A stretch of 64,000 bases of DNA from the NCBI RefSeq assembly GCF_013426735.1, contig NZ_AP023272.1:2524501-2588500 (forward strand), read 5' to 3'. Origin of the DNA: Agrobacterium vitis. Lineage in GTDB: Bacteria > Pseudomonadota > Alphaproteobacteria > Rhizobiales > Rhizobiaceae. A program made the translations under genes and the position numbers. The notes beneath the pieces are model-generated. The model ran no database searches, was not told the origin of the DNA, and saw only the letters and a program-made list of their open reading frames with translations. Shown here piece by piece: positions 52,039 to 59,900 of the stretch (positions are counted from its first letter, which is position 1; each line of letters starts with the position of its first letter).

Positions 52039-52362
52039 TCAATGCTGCTTTTTCCCCATCCACCACTTCATAAATAGCACTTCTGCCCCACGCGGACCCA
52101 GATAAGCCAGCGCAGCAATGAGCCCCGTCGAAATCGGTTGCCCGAGGCCGAGCCACCCAGCTAGGCCTTCACCAATCAACGCCATGCCGATGGCGATCGG
52201 CAGTTCCCACAACAGTTCCGGGCCGAGGGGGCGGCGGTGGGCACGGCGAACTTCCTGTACATGCCACATTGCCCGCCCGATAATGGCGCCGATGATGGTT
52301 GTTCCGGCGCCGCCGAACCAGGCGTTCAGCACCTCGGCCACCGTTGAAATCTTCTCAGACAT
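52039..52362 (-). CDS. Phage holin (LydA / superfamily III-like)
   Basis: This 107-residue membrane protein has hydrophobic segments at about residues 19-30, 50-63 and 73-88 (ELLWELPIAIGMALIGEGLA and ISTGLIAALAYLGPRGAEVL). The ELLWELP and GLIAALAYLGP wording matches LydA-type phage holins as I remember them. It would form lesions in the inner membrane at lysis. It is the last gene of the leftward lysis module, just before the terminator. Confidence 0.72.
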   Translation of the reverse strand: MSEKISTVAEVLNAWFGGAGTTIIGAIIGRAMWHVQEVRRAHRRPLGPELLWELPIAIGMALIGEGLAGWLGLGQPISTGLIAALAYLGPRGAEVLFMKWWMGKKQH

Positions 52363-52515
52363 CCCCTGCCCCTTTATTGTTCTCCGGGTGCCAGACCGGC
52401 GGCGTTAAGCGCAGGGCCCTTGGTCCGATTGGCGCTCTTGCAATCGAGCGGCGCCAGCCGCTTGGCAGCCTACTGTTGATATTGCAACTCGGCGGCTTTG
52501 CCGCTGGTTCGTCCG

Positions 52516-52797
52516 TCACGTCCCGCCCCCTTGCAGTGCATTGATGGTGTCTGCCTTGGCAGCATTTGTGGCCCGGCAATCGGCAAGCGCTTTTCGGTCC
52601 CTACCCCACAGCCGATATTCAGCCGTCCGATCCGTGCCAGCGGGAATAAACACAGGTGCATCACAATCAACCATGATGCTGGCCGAGACGCTGGCCTTGC
52701 GGTCAGCGGTCGGTTGCGCCAATGGCGTTGAGAGCGTTTCGCACCCCGTCAGGCATAGCAATGCAGGTAGGAGCGGCACCCGCCCCAGCAGCCGCAT
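52516..52797 (-). CDS. Rz1-like outer-membrane spanin lipoprotein
   Basis: This is a 93-residue protein starting MRLLGRVPLLPALLCLTGCE, a lipoprotein signal with lipobox LTGC. The mature part is short and Ala/Pro/Thr-containing. Its first 95 bases overlap the 3' end of the i-spanin gene in another frame, the arrangement found for lambda Rz/Rz1. The start at 52797 is set by the lipoprotein signal; a longer upstream frame lacks one. With the i-spanin it should fuse the two membranes at lysis. Confidence 0.75.
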   Translation of the reverse strand: MRLLGRVPLLPALLCLTGCETLSTPLAQPTADRKASVSASIMVDCDAPVFIPAGTDRTAEYRLWGRDRKALADCRATNAAKADTINALQGGGT

Positions 52798-53149
52798 TCG
52801 GTTTCGGATTATCCTTTTCCCTTTCCTCGGCAAGCGCTGCCTCAAGGGCTGCGACCTGCCCAACATGCGCGGCAATGGTGGTGACCAAAGCCGCATCGGC
52901 AGCATTGATTTGTTTCTGTTGGGCTTCGATCTTTGCGAGCTGAAGCAAGTCGGCCTTACGTTGGGCTTCGGCCCATTGCTGGCGGATCTCAGTCCGGCCA
53001 GCCTCTTTCAGCGACGACGCCCAGCGATGCAGGCCTAGCCCGCCGATAATGACGGCAACAATCAAGGCGATGCCGCGCCAGTCGAGCTTTTTTTCGCGGA
53101 GCGCCTTGAGAGCACTCCAGGCAGTCAGGGCGATAGCAATCATCGGCAA
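52703..53149 (-). CDS. Rz-like inner-membrane spanin
   Basis: This is a 148-residue protein with one membrane segment at about residues 26-42 (GIALIVAVIIGGLGLHRWAS) and a long Gln/Glu/Ala-rich coiled coil (AEAQRKADLLQLAKIEAQQK through VAALEAALAEEREKD), ending in a Pro/Ala-rich tail. This is the layout of an i-spanin. The neighbouring lipoprotein gene is nested over its 3' end. A small hydrophobic C-terminal cysteine region has no known role. Confidence 0.75.
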   Translation of the reverse strand: MPMIAIALTAWSALKALREKKLDWRGIALIVAVIIGGLGLHRWASSLKEAGRTEIRQQWAEAQRKADLLQLAKIEAQQKQINAADAALVTTIAAHVGQVAALEAALAEEREKDNPKPNAAAGAGAAPTCIAMPDGVRNALNAIGATDR

Positions 53150-53382
53150 TCACCATCGTGATCCGGGTCATGGGTCGGTTGCCAACCAACCGGAGGCTGG
53201 GGCCTCATCATCCCCGCAGGACCATCGCGCCAGGTGTTGATCAGGATCTTGGCAAGCCCCAACAATCCGACAATCTTCAAGGAAACCGCTTCGCTAAAGA
53301 ACGGCGTCCAGTCGAACAACGCCAGCGCCGGGATCGCAGCAATGAGCGTGTTGATGATGTTATGGAGGAGGTTGGTGTTCAT
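53140..53382 (-). CDS. Small phage membrane protein of the lysis module
   Basis: This is an 80-residue protein starting MNTNLLHNIINTLIAAIPAL, with hydrophobic stretches at about residues 8-20 and 32-46 and a Pro/His/Asp-rich tail (PVGWQPTHDPDHDGDC). Its ATG overlaps the endolysin stop by four bases and its end overlaps the i-spanin start. Position and topology fit a holin, antiholin or pinholin, but I cannot match a family. Confidence 0.65.
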   Translation of the reverse strand: MNTNLLHNIINTLIAAIPALALFDWTPFFSEAVSLKIVGLLGLAKILINTWRDGPAGMMRPQPPVGWQPTHDPDHDGDCR

Positions 53383-53987
53383 GCCGCACCCACCAGCGCC
53401 GCATGGAAGGCCTTGCCATAGCCAGCAACAACGCTGGCGCTTTCCGTGCTGTTGATAATGCGGCGGGCATTCATCCAATCGGACTTGGTGCCTTGGAAGT
53501 AGGTGGCCAGCTTGACGCCGGTGAACAGGCCGTCGCTCATGCCGATAAACATCACCTTCAGGGCTATATCTTCGCGCATCGCTAAAATTGGATTAGCCAC
53601 CAAATCAACGCCAATGGCATTTCCCAACGTGTTGTAGTTGCCCTTGTGCGTGAGCTGGACATAGCCACGTCCAAGCCAGCTCTTGCCATCGGCTCCAATC
53701 CGCCAATAAGCCGACTTGACCCAAGGCATCGTGCCTTTCGCCCAAGAGCGATCCAAAATGGCGATAGCCTGTTTATCCGTCGCAGCGCGCGTTTCACGCA
53801 CCGGCTGCATCGTCTGGGCGGTTTCGTGGAAGGCCGTGGCAAACATGTAAGCCAGCCACCGCAGATCGGTAATCGTGCTGGCCTGCCAGGTGTCGAGAAT
53901 GGCCGTGATGCCATTCACCTGATTTTGCGTCAGCGCACCGCCAAACAGCGACGTCCGCACCGCCGCGAAGAATTTCGCGCGATCCAT
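53379..53987 (-). CDS. Phage endolysin, glycoside hydrolase family 19-like
   Basis: This is a 202-residue muralytic enzyme. The chitinase-like active-site glutamate lies in LAYMFATAFHETAQTMQPVR, and GKSWLGRGYVQLTHKGNYNT is the substrate-cleft block of the same family. No signal peptide is present, so release depends on a holin. The start at 53987 (MDRAKFFAAVR) follows AAAAGGATG; a start three codons earlier is possible. It leads the lysis genes. Confidence 0.88.
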   Translation of the reverse strand: MDRAKFFAAVRTSLFGGALTQNQVNGITAILDTWQASTITDLRWLAYMFATAFHETAQTMQPVRETRAATDKQAIAILDRSWAKGTMPWVKSAYWRIGADGKSWLGRGYVQLTHKGNYNTLGNAIGVDLVANPILAMREDIALKVMFIGMSDGLFTGVKLATYFQGTKSDWMNARRIINSTESASVVAGYGKAFHAALVGAA

Positions 53988-54037
53988 AATGATCATCCTT
54001 TTCTTGGATCTTTTGGCTGCAATCCTCTCGCAGCCCG

Positions 54038-54066
54038 TTGCAAATTAGTTCGCTATTTGCTATCAT
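54038..54066 (+). promoter_or_regulatory. Promoter and candidate operator of the toxin-antitoxin pair
   Basis: TTGCAA at 54038-54043 and TATCAT at 54061-54066 are separated by 17 bp, a good sigma-70 pair. The expected transcription start falls on or beside the toxin ATG at 54073, so the message may be leaderless. ATTTGCTAT at 54055-54063 is repeated in inverse as ATAGCAAAT at 54089-54097, a candidate operator for the antitoxin that overlaps the promoter and start codon. Confidence 0.65.
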
Positions 54067-54072
54067 TAGTTA

Positions 54073-54324
54073 ATGAAAAAAATCGCATATAGCAAATCAT
54101 CATTAAAGGTTCTTCGCCGCTTGCCAACCAACGAGGCAAAGCGGATTGCCCAGAAGATCGAGCAATATGCGAGCGATCCGCAGTCCATGGCGAACAACGT
54201 GAAGGCACTGACCGGATCACCTTACATCCGGTTGCGGGTCGGTGATTGGCGGGTGATCATGGACGATCAAGGGAGCGTCCTTGAAATTCTCAAGATCGGC
54301 CCGCGTGGTAGCGTCTACGAATAG
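54073..54324 (+). CDS. RelE/ParE-family toxin
   Basis: This is an 83-residue toxin of the RelE fold: IAYSKSSLKVLRRLPTNEAK at the N-terminus, then VKALTGSPYIRLRVGDWRVI and a C-terminal LEILKIGPRGSVYE with the basic residues typical of the mRNA-cleaving type. It reads opposite to the surrounding phage genes and has its own promoter. The antitoxin gene follows by nine bases. Toxin-first order is found in HigBA- and some RelE-XRE pairs. Confidence 0.9.
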   Translation: MKKIAYSKSSLKVLRRLPTNEAKRIAQKIEQYASDPQSMANNVKALTGSPYIRLRVGDWRVIMDDQGSVLEILKIGPRGSVYE

Positions 54325-54333
54325 GAGATGACA

Positions 54334-54687
54334 ATGCAGACCATCATTACCCCGAACGGCGAAACGCTGGTCGTGCTGCCCCTGGCAGAATACGAAAGCC
54401 TGATCGACCACAGCGACATTGCAGCAGCCGATAAGGTCAAGGCGGATATCGCCGCAGGTGACGACGAGCTTGTTCCCGCCGAAGTCGTCAACCAGCTTCT
54501 TGCCGGTGAAAATCCGGTCAAGGTCTGGCGAACCTTTCGGAAGATGACGGCGCGGGAATTGGCCGAACAGGCCGGTATCAGCGCGCCCTATGTTTCAGAG
54601 ATCGAGAGCGGCAAGAAGGACGGAAGCTTTGCGACGATGAAGAAGATCGCAGAGGCTCTTCGTGTCGATCTGGACGATCTGGCGTAG
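54334..54687 (+). CDS. XRE-family antitoxin
   Basis: This 117-residue protein has an N-terminal part that may bind the toxin (GETLVVLPLAEYESLIDHSD, Phd-like) and a C-terminal Cro/CI-type helix-turn-helix (MTARELAEQAGISAPYVSEI, then MKKIAEALRVDLDDLA). The start at 54334 is chosen over 54328 because AGGAG then has a six-base spacing. It should neutralise the RelE-type toxin and repress the operon through the inverted repeat at its promoter. Confidence 0.9.
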   Translation: MQTIITPNGETLVVLPLAEYESLIDHSDIAAADKVKADIAAGDDELVPAEVVNQLLAGENPVKVWRTFRKMTARELAEQAGISAPYVSEIESGKKDGSFATMKKIAEALRVDLDDLA

Positions 54688-54691
54688 CTCT

Positions 54692-54931
54692 CTATTCTTC
54701 GTGAACCGTAAGAGGCATCACAGATCCGCCATGGTCCTCGACAGGCAGAGTTGGCGTATCCGGCACCAAGTCCGGCGCTTCACCCCTGACATAATCAGGA
54801 TCATGCGGAGCCAGCCGCCGCAGCGCCTCTGCCAACCGGTTCGACAGACTGTCCACCGCGCCCGCATATTGATCGGCCTGCTGTTCCAGCAGCTTGTTGC
54901 GCTCACGCAGCGCTGTTTCGAGAATGCTCAT
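54692..54931 (-). CDS. Small phage coiled-coil protein
   Basis: This is a 79-residue protein starting MSILETALRERNKLLEQQAD, a predicted coiled coil, followed by an acidic Pro-rich tail (PDLVPDTPTLPVEDHGG). No family is recognised. It lies 3 bp after the tail-assembly-like gene on the minus strand and converges with the antitoxin gene. Confidence 0.6.
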   Translation of the reverse strand: MSILETALRERNKLLEQQADQYAGAVDSLSNRLAEALRRLAPHDPDYVRGEAPDLVPDTPTLPVEDHGGSVMPLTVHEE

Positions 54932-54934
54932 GGC

Positions 54935-55540
54935 TCAAGCCTCCGCGCTTTGGGCATCGGGCCAGGTGAAGGCCGGCAGCTCGGTGAGGAACTCGGCGAT
55001 GGTGGGCATCGGCCGCTGTTTGGCGATCACCTTCTCCAGCTCGACCAGGGAATAGACCCAGACATCAGACCGCCAGTCCTTCAGCGCTGCGGCCTCGGTT
55101 GCAAAGGTCGCGTGCTTGTCGCCAACATATGTGACGGCGGTGGTCAGGCTGTCATAGCCGCGCTCACGCGCCTTGGAGTTCATGAACTGCTGGATGGCCA
55201 GTTGATAGCGAGCCTTCAGCGTCTCGTCGGAGATCGGCACGTTGACCCAGCCGTCGACCGTGCTGGCAACGAAGTCCGGGATAGCCGGCAGTTCGGTCGT
55301 GGATGACAGATAGGCCCGCTCATCACTCAATAGCTGATCTTGGATGGCCTGCTGCTCTTCCGAGTTCAGGTCGTTTGTCATATGAGCCGCGACGCCGTAC
55401 CAGAAGGTGCGGGCATTGAGGATCTGCTGGCGACCAAGCCACCAGGCGGCCATGGCTACCCAGCGGCTGGAGCGGCCGGCCGTGACCTCGACAATGACGC
55501 CATCGACCATGGCCTCATACATGCTGCTGATATTGTACAT
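54935..55540 (-). CDS. Phage tail-assembly-like protein (DUF4376-like region)
   Basis: This is a 201-residue protein. Its second half, from LKARYQLAIQQFMNSKARER through SLTTAVTYVGDKHATFATEA and ALKDWRSDVWVYSLVELEKV, resembles the DUF4376 region found in tail-fibre-associated proteins of many phages. The N-terminal half has two hydrophobic helices (WVAMAAWWLGRQQILNARTF). Position after the fibre genes fits an assembly or decoration role. Family assignment is by recognition only. Confidence 0.65.
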   Translation of the reverse strand: MYNISSMYEAMVDGVIVEVTAGRSSRWVAMAAWWLGRQQILNARTFWYGVAAHMTNDLNSEEQQAIQDQLLSDERAYLSSTTELPAIPDFVASTVDGWVNVPISDETLKARYQLAIQQFMNSKARERGYDSLTTAVTYVGDKHATFATEAAALKDWRSDVWVYSLVELEKVIAKQRPMPTIAEFLTELPAFTWPDAQSAEA

Positions 55541-55556
55541 GTCGGTTTTCCTTTCG

Positions 55557-55919
55557 TTACCAGTCGAGTTCGCGGAACACGCAGTATTTGATCACCATGC
55601 TGGCGCTGTAATTGTTCTTGAACGTGAGGGTTTTGCTGGAGAGGGTCAGGCGGGCGTAGTACCAATTGCCCGGCAGCTGATTGAGATTGTTGCGCAGCAC
55701 GATGAACGGATAATAGGTGTAGGTGCCGGTCAGGGTGACGGTGACCGTCGCGCCTGATGCGACCGTGACGAGGCCCTGCTCGAATGGCACCAGCCCTGAC
55801 AGATTTTCGTAAAAGGCAAGCTGCGTGGGGTCGGTGATGGCGGTCACGTCATAGCCCGCCTTGGACACCCGGATCTGATAGCTGTTGCCGTTCTGGCCGA
55901 TGAAGATCCTGTTCGCCAT
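55557..55919 (-). CDS. Small phage tail-tip protein, paralogue A
   Basis: This is a 120-residue protein starting MANRIFIGQNGNSYQIRVSK, mostly beta-strand (GLVTVASGATVTVTLTGTYT and ARLTLSSKTLTFKNNY). It is the last of three adjacent genes whose products share an MxNR start and a similar beta-rich build. The start at 55919 overlaps the previous stop by one base. It is likely part of the tail tip or a short receptor-binding module. Confidence 0.68.
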   Translation of the reverse strand: MANRIFIGQNGNSYQIRVSKAGYDVTAITDPTQLAFYENLSGLVPFEQGLVTVASGATVTVTLTGTYTYYPFIVLRNNLNQLPGNWYYARLTLSSKTLTFKNNYSASMVIKYCVFRELDW

Positions 55920-56431
55920 CACGCGGCCCTGTTCTTGAAAATCATGTAACAGAACTGAAACCTGTTGGTGTCGTTCGAGGTGTCGAGAATGACCACCTTG
56001 GCCCGTAGCGTCGTGTTGTTGGCAAGCCAGGCCCCGGTGTAGCGCAGGATCGAGCTTTGCCCGTCGCTGGCGCTGAGTGCGTTCGCCATGTTGCTGCGCC
56101 GGTCGTTCTGCCCCCAGGTGGTCGGGTAAAAGCAACTGCCGACTGGTAGATCGGAAAGCCCGCTCAGGCGATTGTAAAACGAGGCATGGAAGATCGGCGT
56201 GTAGCCCAGATCCGGAAAGGTGATCTCACTGTAGTAGATCGTCGCTGTCAGCGTTGAGGTGTTGTAATAGGTGTTCTGCATATTGACGCTGCCCTTGACG
56301 TGCAGGTCCAGCGTCTCGAACCGCGTATCGAGCAAGCGGCTCTTGGTGGGTGCATAGACATCATCGCCGGGCTGGCTGATGAAAATACCGACTTCGCCGT
56401 TCAGGCTGCCAATGTGAATTCTGTTGGTCAT
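55919..56431 (-). CDS. Small phage tail-tip protein, paralogue B
   Basis: This is a 170-residue protein starting MTNRIHIGSLNGEVGIFISQ, with a beta-rich body (STLTATIYYSEITFPDLGYT and TTLRAKVVILDTSNDTNRFQ). It shares the N-terminal pattern of its neighbours and a segment about a phase-dependent position (PDLGYTPIF) with the upstream gene (PTVGYAPAA). The start overlaps the upstream stop by four bases. Function is inferred from position only. Confidence 0.68.
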   Translation of the reverse strand: MTNRIHIGSLNGEVGIFISQPGDDVYAPTKSRLLDTRFETLDLHVKGSVNMQNTYYNTSTLTATIYYSEITFPDLGYTPIFHASFYNRLSGLSDLPVGSCFYPTTWGQNDRRSNMANALSASDGQSSILRYTGAWLANNTTLRAKVVILDTSNDTNRFQFCYMIFKNRAA

Positions 56432-56898
56432 TGGGAGATCGCAAACACGATGTAGCGGATGACGCCGGTAAAGCGCTCGTAATATCCGGCCGCCGCCAAG
56501 GCACGTCGAGGAATGGTGATCGATCCGTCCGCAATCGTCGGCGGTGTGCTGGCAAACTTGTTGCCGACCGGCTCCGTACACATCATGCCGACGCCGCCTT
56601 GGGACTGGAAACTGTTGGCAAGCGGTGTGTAGTCATTGAGGACATAGGCCGCAGGCGCATAGCCCACGGTCGGGAACGTGATGACAAGCGGCGCGCTCGT
56701 TGTTGTCGCATAGGCCTCTGACCCGGAACCATTGGCGGGCGCGGGGTCGGTGGTCTGCCCCCGCGCGATGATCAGGCCGGTAAAGCCCCAATTGCTGTCA
56801 AAGACCTTGTTTTGATCGGCGACGGAAAGATCCGCAGCGTCATAGCCTTCCTTGGTGACGATCATCCGTCCAGGCGTGATCGATAGCCTGTTGCTCAT
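56428..56898 (-). CDS. Small phage tail-tip protein, paralogue C
   Basis: This is a 156-residue protein starting MSNRLSITPGRMIVTKEGYD, followed by beta-rich sequence (SAPLVITFPTVGYAPAAYVL and GYYERFTGVIRYIVFAISQ). It is first of the three paralogous genes and lies 17 bp after the large tail/fibre gene. The shared N-terminal segment may be a docking part for the tail tip. No enzyme motif is visible. Confidence 0.68.
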   Translation of the reverse strand: MSNRLSITPGRMIVTKEGYDAADLSVADQNKVFDSNWGFTGLIIARGQTTDPAPANGSGSEAYATTTSAPLVITFPTVGYAPAAYVLNDYTPLANSFQSQGGVGMMCTEPVGNKFASTPPTIADGSITIPRRALAAAGYYERFTGVIRYIVFAISQ

Positions 56899-56915
56899 TA
56901 CTGTCTCCAGTCTCG

Positions 56916-59900
56916 TTAATCGGTGATCAGGATCGTGCCGGCGTTGAGGGAAATGATCATCTTGCCGTTCGAGCTGCGGATCTCGCCGGCTGTCACGGTG
57001 CCAAGGTTTGCGGTGATGGCGGAGAGGCTGTTAACGGCAAGCTTGTCGGCGGTGATCGAGCCATCGACAATGAGTTCTGAGGCGTTGCGCTTGTTGACCA
57101 CAAAGCCACCCACATAAACGTCACCTGTGGTCGCTGTGCGCCACACGTAAGCCGCCATCACAGCCTGAACTGCGCCAGCGGGCGCAGTCAGGTTGATGGT
57201 TGTCGTGACGACGCCCGATGACCTGTCGCCTGCCACAAAGTCGTTATAGCTTATGGTCCCACCAGAGCTGTTCAACCATTTGATCCGCAGCAAAGGGGAG
57301 TAATTGCCGGAAGGGCAAAGCGCTGTCCCTGTGACGCGATATTGCGCCCCTGGCGTCACTGAGAATGTTTTACCCAACAGCTCTTCGCTGTAGCCTGTGC
57401 GCCCGGCAACATATGGGTATCGAGCTTGCGAGCGAGAGGCCATGCCGCCAACGTATGGATCTGTCCACGACTGCCAATTGGCCCCAACCCAAGAGTTTCC
57501 GAAGTCTTGCATCTGATTGTCAGGGACAAGATTGGTAAAATCCGTCAGCACCAACTGCTTGGCGGTGACGGAATTGGCCGCAAGCTTATCTGTACCGATG
57601 GTTTCGGCGGCAATGTTGGCACCGGTAATCGTCGAGGCCGCAATACTGGTACCAACAACCGAACCAGCCGCAAGAGCAGGTGTGGTGATCGCACCAGCGG
57701 AGATCTTGGAAGCAACGACGGAATTGGCCGCTAGGCTGTCTGTATTCACCGATCCGGCAACGATATTACCGTTTTGGATAAGCACGACGCCGCTCGAAGA
57801 CCATGGCGTCGGCTCGGACTGATTGGCTGTCGCCTCCCCGAAGAACGGCTTGTGGATCCACAGATAGCTATTCGCCTGACCGTTGATCGTGCCCTTATGC
57901 CGGAAAAACACATAAGCATACACAGAGCCAGCCGGTGCCTGCGCTTTAAACCAAGCACGTTGGTAATTGGACAGCTGCTTGCCCGGATCAATGTTTTGAT
58001 TTGCAGGAAACACACCATTTGTCGCGCCGTTTGCATTTTCAGCATGGGCAAATTTCAAGACCCCGCCGTTCTTGTCGACAAACGCAATGTAAGGCTGAAT
58101 GCCATTGCAACGGTGTCCGAGATAATAAACAGATAGTTCGTACTGCTTGCCCGCTTCGACAGACACAAAATCGTAAGCCGCGCCGTCTTTGCGATAGCTA
58201 ACACCCATTTCAATCCCTTGGGTGCCATTGAGCTGCAACATTTCAAGTGCGCCCGGGGTTGGCGCAAATGTATCTGTGCGCAAATTTATTTGCCAATTCG
58301 CTGCAAAATCAGAGTTAGTGTATTCTAGCTGCCACCCGGTTATGCCCGCCGAGAAGTCAGAGTTCTTGATGAAGTTTGCACCTTGCCCAACCGCCAGCAG
58401 ATTGGTGGTGATGGCACCGGACGCCACCTTTGCCGTCGTCACTGCACCGGCAACCAGTTGATCGGTATTGACAGCACCGGAGGCAATCTTGCCCGCTATG
58501 ACCGAATTGGCCGCCAGCTTGTCCGTGGTCACAGACCCGACCGACAACATATTGGCGATGATGCTGCCGTCGATGACCAACTCGGCGGCATTGCGCTTTT
58601 GGACAACAAACCCGCCAACGTAAACATTGCTGTTCGTGGCGGTTCGCCACACATATGCACACATGCGTGCCTGTGTTGCGTTGGTCGGTGCTGTCAGATT
58701 GACAGTTGCTGTTCTGTAGCCAAACCCGCTATCCCCATACAGAAAATCATTATAGCTGATTTCCGCCCCTGCTGCCGTGTACCATTTTATGCGCAAAAGC
58801 GGCGATTGGTTCCCGTTCGAATAAGCCGAGCCTGTGACGCGATACTGCCCACCTTGCGTTACCGGAAAGATTTTGCCGGTTAGTTCAGGACTGTAGTTAG
58901 TTTGGCCCGCGACATAGCTGTAAACGGCCTGTGATCTGGACGCCATTCCGCCAAGATATGGGTCCGTCCAGGATGACCACCCCGCTCCAGACCAGGAACT
59001 GCCAAAATCCTGCATCTGGTTATCAGGCACCAGATTGGTAAAATCCGTCAGTACCAATTGCTTGGCCGTGACAGAATTCGCCGCCAGATTATTCGCGCCA
59101 ATGGTGTCGGCGGCAAGCTTGGTCCCGGTGATAATGCCGTCGGCGATCTTGGAAGCGACAATCGCAAGGTCTGCGATCTGCGAGCCGATCAACTGCCCGG
59201 TCAGTTCAGCCGTGGCCACTGTCTTGACATAAGCCGCACCGTTCCAGCGATAGGCCTCGCCATTAAACGTGACATAGGCAGACACGCGGCTGGTCGGCAG
59301 CGCGCTGACAACGCGCACTGGTTCGATGCTGGCCGCAAACTTGGTCGCATCAACCGCCTGGGCAGCAAGCTTTGCACCCGTCACTGCTGCCTCGGCAAGC
59401 TTGTCGGCAATGACAGACTTTGCCGCCAGGATCTCTTGCGTCACCGCCTCGACCTGGAGCTTGGACGTGCCGACCGCCGCATCCGCCAGCTTCAGATTGG
59501 TGACCGCCTCATCCATGATCTTCGACGCCGTCACCGCAGCGTCGGCGATCTTCGATGACACAATCGAACCGTCGAGAACATCAGTTGATTCCGACAGATT
59601 CAGCGTAGTGACAGAAAGCCAGTCAGACGCCACGGTTTCCCGGCTGGACACCGGAACCAATTTGCCCTGCACCTCATATTCCGTCAGGGCCAAGCACCAG
59701 GCCCCAGACAGGGTCCAGGTCGCAGCGCCAGCATAAGGATGGGCATCGCTATCATAAACAACAACGCCCGTGGCTTTGACGCGCACCTTGACCCAAACCC
59801 GCGCCACGTCATCCAGATCGGCAGTGCAGGAAACGACAATAGCGGGTCTGCGATCCTGGCTGTCGCTATCGGTGACAGATCCCGCGACAACGCTCCAGCC

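Noticed and set aside
52355..52579. 74-codon minus-strand frame between the Rz1-like and holin genes
   Set aside because: Composition is unlike a protein, it overlaps both neighbours, and it has no signal or membrane segment.
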